Shown here piece after piece: positions 11,123 through 21,768 of a stretch of 64,000 nucleotides of DNA. The notes under the pieces are model-generated. The model saw only the letters and a list, made by a program, of their open reading frames with translations. It had not been told where the DNA came from and ran no database searches. Position numbers and translations under genes: made by a program. Location of the stretch: contig JAQFVV010012416.1 in the NCBI GenBank assembly GCA_028023455.1, forward strand, positions 2,349,767 to 2,413,766, given 5' to 3'. The DNA is from Epiperipatus broadwayi. Its lineage: Eukaryota > Onychophora > Udeonychophora > Euonychophora > Peripatidae. Numbering within the stretch: the first letter of the stretch is position 1; every line of letters starts with the position of its first letter.

Positions 11123-14070
11123 TATGTGATGTGATGTGATGTATTTGGTTTCTCCTTAAACGAAGTCAAGAATATCTCAGCAATTATGCCCAGATAAACC
11201 TGTTAGCCATTTTATTCTCCATTCCCCACTCTTAAGTCTTCCCATATTCTGCCCCATCCCATTTCCACAACATAATCTTTGTCAACTCTATGGCCTTTAT
11301 ATCTAAATCCACCTTATCTCTTAGCAAACCCAACATAAAAACTAATAACTCACTTTCTGTAGTCACTTTGTTCATGTCTATTCTCCCATAACTTCATTAT
11401 CTGTACCCTTTCTGCTTTCAAGCATTTACACTCAATCAACACTGTAGTGTTTGTAAAAATGGTAGACATTTTTGTGCACTCCAGAAAAACTAGAATTTAT
11501 TCGTAAGGCTGTTTTTAGATCGCGCTCTGATAGCTGAGGAATTTAATTAGTGCATTGGCGTGATGGCGATCAACAATTCCTAGAAATATTTGCTGATTAC
11601 AAATATTTCTGGATAAGAGATGTTACTCTATTGGTCAGTGCAGTGATTGATTGTTGCAGTTGTCAGAGAGCGATAGGAACACTGGGTAATAACTAAGCAG
11701 TGTAATATAGAGAGTAGTAGAGAGCAGTCACGCAGTAGCAAGTTGCAGACCATGCGCTTGGAGAGCATCCGCTTACAGACCATTCATTGGAGAGCAGTCA
11801 GTGCAGACCATTCGTTGGAGAGCATCCGTGGCTGAGCTTCATTGCAGACCAATTCATTGGAGAGCTTTGTTGCAGACCAATTCGTTTGGAGAGCTTTGTG
11901 GCAGACCAATTCATTGGAGAGCTTTGTTGGAAAAGAACAGCATGGGACGTGTATAACATTATTTGCTGACTGCACAGTATGACTTGCAGTTATAACCTTG
12001 GCACAGTCGTAAGTGCGGATATTACAAACACATGCCTAATATTTTCTATACCTTCCTTACACAATTTGCACCCTAAATTATCCATGGTTTTCCATTTATA
12101 TGTATATTCTCTTGTTGCTAAAGATCCTGTTCGAGCCTTAAATAATAAACTACTTTCCTTACTATTATCATAAATTAACTCTCATCTAATATTCCGTTTA
12201 CTTCTATATATATTTAAACTCTTCTTACCCTCCATACTACTTCTCCATCTCTCCAACCCCCTAATTTTTATTAATGCTTCTATTCTTTTATCCCATTCCT
12301 TATCACTATAACACTCAACAATCCTCCTAACACAATCATTGCACCTTTTATACAAGTATACTGATATAAATTCTTTATCCAAATCTTTTGCATACTGCAT
12401 TACCTTTCTCACCCATCTTGTTACCTGCCCTTTACTCATAACCCAATTGAATACTATTTTTGCTATTCTTTTATCATCCATAAACTGCAACCTACCAAAC
12501 ATTTTCATTTTACTTTTTGCATCTCTCATATAAATACTTGACCATCCCATTTCTCCTTGAATTGCCTCCTTTGCTGTCCACATCTCTGCATCTAATGCAT
12601 GTCTTCCTACTTCCCTTTGTACTTTCTCTAAATAATCTAAAATCCTTTTACTAACACATAATGCATCTATTCTAGCTACATCATATTTATTATATGAAAA
12701 TACTGTTAGTTTCTTTACCAAACCCTTTTTTTTCTTTGCTTCATTTACCAATTTTTTCTCCCATTCATCCAAGCAATTTTCCTTATTACATAAAATGATT
12801 CCCAAATACGTATATCTATCCACCACACTTAACTTTATATCCCCCAATAAAAATTCTACATCTTCTCTTTCCCCAGTATTAACCATCATTCTATTTGATT
12901 TTTCTTCGCTAAATTTAATCCCCACCTCTTTACCCACCCTTGCACATGTCCTCAACATAATTTTCATATCCTCTCTTCTTTCTGCACACAAAAAGATATC
13001 ATCTGCAAAAAAAAAAGACCCAACAAAATATATACTCCATTGACACCTATTAATGGTATCTCTATCCCTCTTCCTAGTCTTTCTATTGCTTTCTCCATTT
13101 CACTCAAAAACAACAAAAACAAAATAGGTGACATAGGGCATCCTTGCCTTAATTCCACCCCATTTTTAACTTTAATTGATTCTATATCCCCTAACTGGTA
13201 AGTATAATAATTATTTTCATATAATTTCTTAATAATATTTACTAAAGCTTCATCCATTCCCAAATTGACTAACCTTACCCATAATCTATTTCTATTTACT
13301 CTATCATATGCTTTCTCTATATCTATAAAACTCATATATAATGATCTACCTGAATTCCTACTCATCTCCATAAGTTGTGTAACTACAAACAAACTATCTC
13401 CTATACACCTATCTGACCTAAATTCTCCTTGCATTTCCCCACTACATTATTCTCTTCCATCCATTTTACAACTCTTCCAACTACCATATATGAAAAAACT
13501 TTATATAAAACTGATGTTACCGCTATCGGTCTATAATTATTTAACTTTCTATGATTGTTCCCCTTTCCTTTAAATAATAATCTTATTCTTGTATTACTCC
13601 AACTAACTGGAAAAACTGTCTTCTGTGCAATTTTATTAAAACATGATAATAACTTTGCTTTTGCTCTATGCTCTAAATTGATTACTATCTCTGCTGCCCA
13701 TCCATCTAAACCTCTCGCCTTTCCACTTTTTAATCTCTTTCCTGCCTCATTCAATTCATTTTTTGTGAACCTAATATTCCCATTACTAACTGCTTTTATT
13801 TTTTCTATCACTACTTCCTTCACATCCATTACATATTTATTTAAGATTCTCTCTATCTCTTCTCTAGAGCTACACTCTATTCCCTCATCATTTATTAATA
13901 CTATCTCTCTTTCCCCTACATTTCTCCTTTTAATGTAATTCCAAAATTTTTTACTCACATCTCTTCCACTTTATTAATATCCTCCAACAATTTACTATTT
14001 AACTTCATTCTCTTTCTATAATTATCCATTTTAGCCAACTTCTTCTTTTCTAAGTACTCTCTCAGAATAA
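11123..14070 (-). pseudogene. Non-LTR retrotransposon, copy 2, reverse transcriptase and C-terminus
   Basis: Minus-strand, 5'-truncated but the longest copy of the family. In element order it has a pre-RT segment (13401-14066; FWNYIKRR), RT motif A (AYDRVNR, about 13310), RT motif B (ELRQGCPMSP, about 13150), the catalytic FADD (12998-13009) and thumb/C-terminal sequence to 12182. Damage: a frameshift near 13430; a frameshift in the A/T homopolymer at 13007-13016 directly beside FADD; an in-frame loss of 42 nt near 12667 relative to copy 3; a Cys-to-TGA stop near 12179; and an LTR insertion (11443-12026) in the zinc-knuckle region. The 3' end has the (CATCA)n tail. It is inactive. Endonuclease and ORF1 are missing. 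Confidence 0.88.
11443..12026. mobile_element. Solo LTR inserted in the non-LTR copy
   Basis: Begins TGTAGTGTTT and ends ATTACA, so it has canonical TG...CA termini. It is flanked by the exact 5-bp duplication AACAC (11438-11442 and 12027-12031). Copies 1 and 3 of the host element run uninterrupted through this site, which confirms the boundaries. It is homologous to the LTRs at 31093 and 32076 but is 584 bp against 934 bp because a central block of about 330 bp is missing. The 3' half holds degenerate repeats of a unit like GCAGACCATTCATTGGAGAG; these generate spurious ORFs on both strands. A solo LTR forms by recombination between the two LTRs of an inserted retrotransposon. Confidence 0.9.
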
Positions 14071-14089
14071 GCATTCTGACCCCTATTGG

Positions 14090-15200
14090 TCAAACTATAA
14101 GTTGTAGATTAAATTTTAAATTATTTTTATAAATAGTACAAAAACTTACAGTGCACATAATTTCATAATAGTAGAAAGTCTATCTTTTAAAAAAATAGAA
14201 ATAAGTAATTGGATCATATCATAATTTAATTTCCTCATCTGTACAAAAAAAAAAAAACCCACCATATGATCAGCATATAGAGAAGCTGCGAAATATACTG
14301 TATCCAACAACATGACTCCAATTATATATATCCAAAGAAAAATGTAAAAAAAAAACACAAATAAAAAGATAAAATAAACTATAAAAAAATAATTACAATT
14401 TTCAAAATTTTCAGTGTTCAGTGACCATTTTTTTAAGCACCATACATGATTATATATTACAAAGAAATCAAGTCATATGTCACATGACCTAATTTAACAA
14501 GCTTGTATTACACATGTTATACATATAGAGCTTGCAAATAAGTTCTTAACAAGCTTTCCAGAATAGAGACCAGTTTCTGCTATTGGCTTCCTCACGCTTG
14601 AATAGCCTAGTACCTCACTGAGGAAGTCAGTAACAGAAACTGCTCTGGGATTGGGGATATTCTGCAAAGCTTGTTGTAAGAACTTATTTGTGAGCTCTAT
14701 ATATAATATGATTATATATATTGTAACCATCAAATCTGTACATTCGCATAACAAAATCCAGAGTTTTAGTAAATCATCCCAAGGTTGACCAGCATAAGAT
14801 GGTGATGACCACGTGTCTGATATAGCCCCAGTTCCTTTACTAATGCTCAAAGATTTACTACCTTACAGATGACACATTTGAGGCCACAGCAGTATTTTCT
14901 TTTATCATGTGCTGGCAGTAGCACATCGGTAAAGCACGAGACTATGGGAAACTGACCTTTAAAACAGTATAGCTATATATATCACGTGACTGGGACATAA
15001 TTACTAATTAAGGTTTGATTATTAACTAATTAATAACTAATAAATAATGACTTAACAATGAGCAATATTGAGACACTGAGTAGAAGTTAAATTTAAATTA
15101 ATTTAATGAAAACCAAATAATAAAATTAATAAATAAAATAATAAATACAATGATTATATTGATTGTCTCACTCGAACATGATTAAGTTAGGGATACAATC
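14090..15200. other. Intergenic DNA with one inverted repeat
   Basis: Contains the inverted repeat at 14527-14701 described separately. ORFs at 14146-14358 and 14494-14850 are not supported: the second runs through the palindrome. No other feature recognised. Confidence 0.5.
14527..14701. repeat. Inverted repeat (fold-back)
   Basis: AGAGCTTGCAAATAAGTTCT and AACAAGCTTT on the left face AAGCTTGTTGTAAGAACTTA and TTTGTGAGCTCT on the right. Inside, CAGTTTCTG (14570-14578) faces CAGAAACTG (14634-14642) and CTCAGTGAGG-like sequence lies at the centre. The arm motif around CAGAAACTGCTCTGGG recalls family A, but no full hammerhead core is present. Confidence 0.6.
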
Positions 15201-15214
15201 TGATGTATAAGTTT

Positions 15215-15535
15215 TGGTTCACATGCAGGTGATAATTCTGAATATAATCATTTATGGTTTACTGAGTTACAAGTAGCTTTGGTTTACATATATATATATA
15301 TGACGCTTGAAATCATTCGCAGGTAATATTAATTTTCTGGTTACAAATTAGTTACATTATTTGAATTGTCATATATATGTACATCACTCATAGGTGATGA
15401 TTTGAATATAAGCATTTATGGTTTATATATGTAGTGTTTCTAATCACTCGCAGGTGATTGTAGTTTTTAGGTTACAAATGCTTTAATTTAATTTGCTATA
15501 TATATCTCTATCACTCGCAGGTGTTGAAGGTTTAT
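15215..15535. repeat. Degenerate repeats carrying a palindromic CACTCGCAGGTG motif
   Basis: Five occurrences of a motif related to ATCACTCGCAGGTGAT lie at about 15222, 15315, 15385, 15446 and 15512. Units of TTTATGGTTTAC or GGTTACAAAT and ATATATAT separate them at 60-95-bp spacing. The motif is itself palindromic around a short core and includes CAGGTG. It may be a decayed tandem array. Confidence 0.55.
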
Positions 15536-15539
15536 ATAT

Positions 15540-16950
15540 TTAAAGTTATAGTTTTCATGAGCCTTAATATTACTTTACAAAGTTAGTTTAATTTGCTCAT
15601 GATGATCTATGCCTAGTTTATGCTATATAACAGGATCTAGATTTGCTTTAGAGCTATCAGAAGTGATTACTAACATTTATAAAGGACATTTTATTAAGCA
15701 CGGATAATTAATATATTCTCTACATAGCTTATATGCCTTTCAAACTAGATTCAAATTCAGATCAAAGCTGAAAAATACAATTATTATGGGGGAATGAACT
15801 GATGATTGGCAGTCAGACTTCAGATACCAAGGCATATAGAAAATATACAATCCGAATCCCTGCATCTTGAATGTGTGCTTTTTACAGAATTTGTACAAAG
15901 TACCGTTTCCCTTTTCACCATATCCATTGCTGTGAAACAAGAGATATTTTAGTCTGGATTATTGAACAACTAATTAAACTGTCTGGAGTCTCATGCTCCA
16001 TTTGTGAGGATGCAGAATGGGGTGGGGTGTACTCGACCGCCATCTGAAAGAGTTAGTTTTCCGAACTTACACATACACTCATTAAAAAAACATACAGCAA
16101 CAACTATATATGCCATAGCATTTCTTAAGGACACATTCACATTGCTGACTACATCATTATATAATAATATTAGGATGCTAAACAATAGTTTTCTTCATGA
16201 AACTAACGTAGATCAGTTCATTATATAGCATCTATAATTATGCTATTAAGGAAAGCTTATGAATCTAATTTATAAAGCTATCTATATAGGCATTTACAAT
16301 TCTAGGGAGGATTACAGCATATTATGGATAATTACAATATAAAGTTATAGCTTTATGCTGTATTTTATCACTTCGACTAAATATTAGCTAGATATTACAT
16401 TTAAAGCAAATGTATCTTAGAGTAGCTGTAAGCTTTTAATTATATCTTAAATAAAACATTTTATCCATTTCAAAACAGAGTTTTGTTTGTGCATTAATAA
16501 ATGTGAAATTACATATATACGCATGAGAATTTCTAATCACTTCTCACTAATGATTTAACTAAGAGTAAAACTCCGGTTTGAACAAATATAGCATAAACAA
16601 ATACATAATTGAAAAACAATAAAATTTTGCATAGATTTAACTAAAAAGAAATATAAGTTTAAAGATAAGATTTCACACAAGTGACATCTGAAATTTGGCT
16701 TTATTTTAGCTTAGTTTAAAAGGGAATTGAAACGACATTAGCTGAGATTTGATTGATTCAGTTTAATATAGATTTCAGTTATTTACAAAAATTATCAATA
16801 AAGTATATATTATCATTAAGCTAGAATACGTAGAATAACTGGGAAACTTAATTATTATTTTAAAATAAATCATCTAATATTATACATAATAAAAGTTATG
16901 ATAAATCATTTAAAATCAATTGATTAAAGCAAGTTAAAACTAAATCAGTT
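15540..16950. other. AT-rich non-coding DNA
   Basis: Small frames at 15740-15940 and 15991-16228 overlap on opposite strands and show no recognisable product. Nothing else is visible. Confidence 0.5.
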
Positions 16951-16954
16951 TTAA

Positions 16955-17369
16955 ACAAGACATTTATTTTTTTTATATAGCGCGATGTTTTTATAATCTA
17001 TAATATTAATAAGCCAATAAGCTAATACACATGCATTTTGCAGATGTCACTATATAAATGAATACTCCCACTTTTTCAAACACAAGATAAAGTCTTTAAG
17101 AAAATATAGAATGAATCCATCTATACTTTCGACCCAACTGTATATGTATGGGCAAATCTGATTTAAAGTGATCAATTAATAACTTCACGCTCTTCATTTC
17201 AAACACTTCAGATTTACCCATACATACACGGTTGAGTTGAAAATATAGATGGATTCATTCTATATTTTCTTAAAGACTTTATCTTGTGTTTGAAAAAGTG
17301 GAAGTATTCATTTATATAGTGACATCTGCAAAGCGCAGGTGTATTAGCTTATTGGCTTATTAATATTAT
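16955..17369 (+). mobile_element. Fold-back retroposon-like element with 13-bp duplication
   Basis: The long inverted repeat pairs 16999-17155 with 17215-17369 (TAATATTAATAAGCCAATAA and complement, then CTTTAAGAAAATATAGAATG and complement). To its left lies a 44-nt leader (16955-16998; TTTATATAGCGCGATG) with no partner on the right. That leader is shared with the elements at 42.9 and 45.0 kb. AAATCAGTTTTAA (16942-16954) and AAATCAATTTTAA (17370-17382) flank the unit, 12 of 13 identical. The arms contain the core ATAGAATGAATCCATCTAT, common to several other palindromes here. A long duplication plus one-sided leader argues for movement through RNA rather than a cut-and-paste MITE. Confidence 0.75.
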
Positions 17370-17379
17370 AAATCAATTT

Positions 17380-19815
17380 TAATAACTTAGAATAAGATAA
17401 ATACGTTGAAACTAAATCAATCAGAAATAAATCAGCAAACCAACAAATAAATCAGTAAATAAATTCAGTAAGTAAATCAATAATTAAATCAATAAATCAG
17501 GCAAGATTTTAGGCTTAAAATAAAGAAAATAAAATTACATTTAAGAGGTGAGTTTAAAGTACATTATTATGTTGGCCATAGTTAATAGATTTAGCTAGCT
17601 TTTAGGAATTAATGAATTTTAGTTGAAAAGTTAACTTGAGGGATTTCTTCTTGTAGGTGGTATTGGCTTTTACTACACCACTCTACACATCTGGTATATC
17701 TTCTCGAGGTCGAGAAAGCAAGGAAAGTTGCCTTCTACCCTGACTTCATCATCATCACCAATTTTACAAAATATTTTGTCAATGAATTGACTTAAAATAA
17801 TGTCTGAATTGAATTAAAGATGGCTGCAGAAGTTTATATATCAGCTTACCCCCCTCTCCCCTGTCATAGCAGTTTTAGATTTGTTTTTCTAGTTTTTTTG
17901 CTGCAGTCTAAGAAATCGTGGAATCCCACTGTGATTGATTTTTCTACAGGTGGGTTTTACTTTCGGTCAACCACGGTTTTTCCTTTGGTCACTCAGGATA
18001 ATTTATTCATACTTTTATTTTAAAATCTATTTTTACTCTTAATTTGTAACTAGGTCATAATACAGCGAGAAGGATTAAGTTTTATGAGGTCATCTTTCTT
18101 AGAAAAACAAGTCCAAAAAATGAAAAACATTTTGTTATATATGTAACTCGATCATATAATTTAGTGATATATACAGAAATATATAATAATTTCAAATATT
18201 ACTTTTAGAATAATTATTCTAAATAAAGAAATTTATAATGTTTTAATTCTGTTAACATTATTCTTTCCTGCATATAAGTAGTCTCTTATTACATATACAA
18301 AGCATTTTCCATTTATTTACTACTAGAAATATATACATGCATAATTATTGAATATTATACATATACATATGTTTGTTTTACTGTTTGTTAAAATATACAC
18401 ACACATACATAAGTAGTACATTTAGGTTTAAATTTAGCATGATTTTAATACAATATTAGTGTGATATATGAGGATTTGGTGATAGTTACATATATAGAAA
18501 TACTACTATAGTATACAGTAGGTGAAACAGTAAGATAGACAGATCTGACTGTTTCAATATTTAAAAAATTGTTTAGTTAATGTTGAAGTCACATACATTT
18601 TATTCTCCCTTTATTACTCTTTCTGAATTTAATGTGCTAGATTTTGCTTCATAAAATGTTTTTTTGAGTTTAATGCTAAAAGTTTTACACAATTTTAGAA
18701 CATACCAAGTTGATACAAAATAAAATTGAAAATCATATAATACTAGCTAAAAAACACATTTTTACTAAAAATTCTCTCACAACCATGATTTCTTCTATTA
18801 AGAAATAGACTTTTTCAAGTAAAACTCATCTAGATAGAAACTACATATATTTTAAATGTATAAATGTTGGAACATTTATGTTTAAAATTACAAGCACAAA
18901 GAAAAGAGACTAGATATTAAATAAACTACATATATTGATAAAAGGAGGTTGCCTTGACAACAGTTTGAAATTGTTGATTGTTATTGATATTGGGATTGTC
19001 TAAGTGTTGATTGGTTTTTAATGATATACATATACATACAAAACAGAAATAGCCTTTTTATAATGCACTTGAAAAACTATCCATCTTTAATATGAAGAGA
19101 TATCTTCATGATATTGATTGTCTCCGATTCAAGAAAATTTAACATCAAAGTTTCTTTGATTCTTTTTAATTTGTTTCTCATAAAAGATTGTCAAATAATA
19201 TGTTGTGACCTGTATTCAGTCCATGAATATATCTATTTTTAACTCGCTCTCTCTCATGAACTTTTAACTCTATCATTAAGATTTAATTTACTTTGACATA
19301 TATAAATCTTAGGGCAACTACAACGAATAATTATAAACTATACCAGGAATAGATTTCCTATCAACTGACTGTTTTTGAATTATTTAATAATTAATTTAAA
19401 TTAAGGTCTTTCTTCCAAGCAAATTTTATACTGCCTGTTATATTTATATAAAAAGAGAAGTTATCTGAGAGTTGAAACTAGAAAAAGAATTGTCGAATAT
19501 AAATTGTAATCACCAGAAACATTAAAGTTGGAAATCATAAAAGCACATTGTTTTCAAAGAAAAAGTAAAGTACTGCAGAAGAAAAGATAAGAAATAATTA
19601 AATTATAAAAAAAGTTTGTTTAAGGCAATAAAAACAAAAAAATAATTGTTTGTTAATAAGAAATAATTATGAAATTTTGAAATGCTAAAGTCCTGTTCGT
19701 TAATTAACGAAATCATAACGGTAAAAAAAATGTAAATTAAAACATGAAATTTTTTTATTTTGGATTAAAAATACATTAATTAAATTTGTAATTATAAATT
19801 TATTTATGATTACGT
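17380..19815. other. AT-rich non-coding DNA
   Basis: Nothing coding is supported. The open frame at 17820-18023 has no recognisable domain. Microsatellite-like ATACATA stretches occur at 18340-18420. Confidence 0.5.
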
Positions 19816-19818
19816 AAG

Positions 19819-19956
19819 TGATATTTACTAAGGCTGTACACCTTAAGAATATGCACGTGAAAATGCGATGATAGGGAACTCTACAGATCTTAACCTCAAG
19901 CTATCTTTGCATTTTCATGCACATATTCTTGAGGTGTACAGCCTTAGTAAATATCA
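19819..19956. mobile_element. MITE-like inverted repeat
   Basis: TGATATTTACTAAGGCTGTA on the left pairs with TACAGCCTTAGTAAATATCA on the right. Pairing continues through CACCTTAAGAATATGCA and AAATGC to a loop near 19890. It is compact, with no leader. No clear target duplication can be read. Confidence 0.7.
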
Positions 19957-19967
19957 TTAATTAAATT

Positions 19968-20480
19968 TGTAGGTCAAGATTTAATTAGTGTGAAGATAAG
20001 ATAAAAATATATGCAGGGACATATAAATAGAGAGAAATTTTTGCAACAAGAATTCTGTATCTTCATTGCTGTTCGTGGTAGATGTTCTCTGTTGTTGAGC
20101 GTTTAGTGAAACAAGATTGCCATAATTGTTAGCTGCAGTCATCGAGGAGTTCCTATCTCAGGTACCAGTTACCTGAAGGTTAGTGATCTGATTAATATTC
20201 CATACAGATTGTCCCAATCTTATTATTATTTTTATATGCCTGAGAAGGCTCACAGAGGAATTATACCAGAAAAAAATATTATTGTATTTTGTCGTTTAGA
20301 CAATTAATTAATATTATGGGCTAAGAAAAGTGAACTGTTTCTAGCGAAATACATTTATATGTTTAGATATGCAGGACAGTAGTGTAAGTGAATGCTAAAT
20401 GTTAATGTGGATTGCTTAGTAGTTTATATAGTTTGTCTGTTTATTCAATAAATAAGAAATGTTTGCTGCAATCTGTTACA
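19968..20480 (+). promoter_or_regulatory. Possible LTR or promoter-bearing unit
   Basis: TGTAGGTCAAG opens and CTGTTACA closes the unit. Inside are a TATA-like ACATATAAATAG (20019-20030), a less AT-rich stretch of about 150 bp downstream and a CAATAAATAAG polyadenylation-like signal (20445-20455). That order (TATA, then AATAAA) is what an LTR shows. The flanks AAATT and TTATT do not match, so I cannot prove an insertion. It could equally be a host promoter or chance. Confidence 0.25.
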
Positions 20481-20960
20481 TTATTCTTTTGCTAAAAGAC
20501 TATTCTTGTAAACAAATCTATAAATTGATGAAATAAATAGTAAAAATAAAATAAAAACTTTATTTCATTAACAATTAAATTTTTATTAATATCAGATCTA
20601 TAGATATTTTATTAAAAATAGCACTTCTAATAAATTTATTCATTTTAACCCAAACCAGTATAATCAGAAGTAAATTGACTTTCTTTAAATATAAGCATTA
20701 TTTTCAAAATTATTAAGCCTTCTATTCCTAAAACCAACAATTTATTAAAGAAATTATCTTACAAATAAAAGGTTGATAACTGTCAGGCCTTATCATATTT
20801 CTTATATTTTTTATGTTTACTAAAATGACTACAAAATAAAATATTATCAAAGCACTTAAATCTAAAAATGTTAATTCAACAGAATCAAAGTTGCTATTGA
20901 TTTTAAAATGTCCAAATAATTAGAGAGATCCTAATTTTTTGTTTGCAAGACCATTATTAT

Positions 20961-21456
20961 AAACATCACATGACCACCACCTCTTATGCTTGTGTATAAC
21001 TGTTGTTAAAACAGGCAAAACTCACTATATATATTTTTCCATACACAGCAAGCTAGAGTAATCAATAGATGCCAGAATAGTGGTGGCTATGGTTATTAAA
21101 GAACCAAAGACACCAAAATGTATGGGTACTGAACTGAGTTCAGACCCATATGACTATATAACCTGTTGGGCTTAGATTGAAAACATTAAGGTGTTTTCAA
21201 TTTAAGATTCATAGTTTTGTAGTTAAATGGAGATAAAAGGTGGTTGCTGGAGGGCTGCATTAGATCCTAAGATCTAGGAGTAGTGCTCTCAGATCCAAGG
21301 CTCCTCACTGATGAAGGCCATAAGCCAGAAACTAGTCTGGGGATGTTGGATGAGTAGGCACTAGATGGGGATTTTATGCACAAGCCTTCTGGCATCCATT
21401 GATTACTCTAGCTTGCTGTGTGTGGCAAAATATATATAGTGAGATTTGCCTGTTTT
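20961..21456 (+). mobile_element. Family A fold-back retroposon with hammerhead motif
   Basis: Flanked by an exact 14-bp direct repeat AAGACCATTATTAT (20947-20960 and 21457-21470). A 47-nt leader starting AAACATCACATGACCACC precedes the inverted repeat. The arms run from 21008 (AAAACAGGC, then GCTAGAGTAATCAAT, then GATGCCAGAA) and end at 21456 (GCCTGTTTT). The 3' arm contains the hammerhead-like motif at 21302-21343. A small inner hairpin sits at 21120-21149 (TATGGGT/ACCCATA). No ORF is present, so it is non-autonomous. I infer retrotransposition from the long duplication and the one-sided leader. A MITE is the alternative, but cut-and-paste duplications are usually 2-9 bp. Confidence 0.8.
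21302..21343 (+). ncRNA. Hammerhead ribozyme-like motif
   Basis: Helix I is TCCTCA (21302-21307) with TGGGGA (21338-21343), six pairs including one G-U. Core CTGATGA is at 21308-21314. Helix II is GGC/GCC around CATAA. Core GAAA is at 21328-21331. C-TA-G forms a minimal helix III, and the cleavage triplet GTC ends at 21337. ACTAGT (21331-21336) is self-complementary, as in hammerheads that work as dimers. An A-A mismatch occupies the base of helix II, where a G-C pair is normal, so self-cleavage is uncertain. Related motifs occur at 28801-28843, 35973-36014, 36066-36107, 52786-52830 and 58768-58809. Confidence 0.65.
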
Positions 21457-21768
21457 AAGACCATTATTATGTTTCTATAAGAGGAAAAAAATATTGTAAA
21501 AAAAAAAATATTGCCTAGAGAATATTTTATAACTGCAAAGGTCAGACATTTCACTATTTACTTTATTTTAAAAATTCAAAAAAAAACTTTTTTTATTCTT
21601 ATTACTTCTGTGAATGCATAAGTAAACACACAATAAAATATATGTAAATGTGCTTTTCAATTTATTATTAATAACTATATTATTATTACTTTTAAAATTT
21701 TGTTTATACTATATTGATTTATAAGCATACTATACATAAAAAATTGTGTCCATATTATATATATATAT

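Noticed and set aside
11784-11975. Overlapping ORFs on both strands rich in MESS.C.PF / SNEW motifs
   Set aside because: They come from translating the 25-bp repeats of the LTR; the same pattern recurs at 31.7 and 32.8 kb in different frames.
12339-13938. Plus-strand ORFs opposite non-LTR copy 2
   Set aside because: These are shadows of the minus-strand reverse transcriptase, with no domain of their own.
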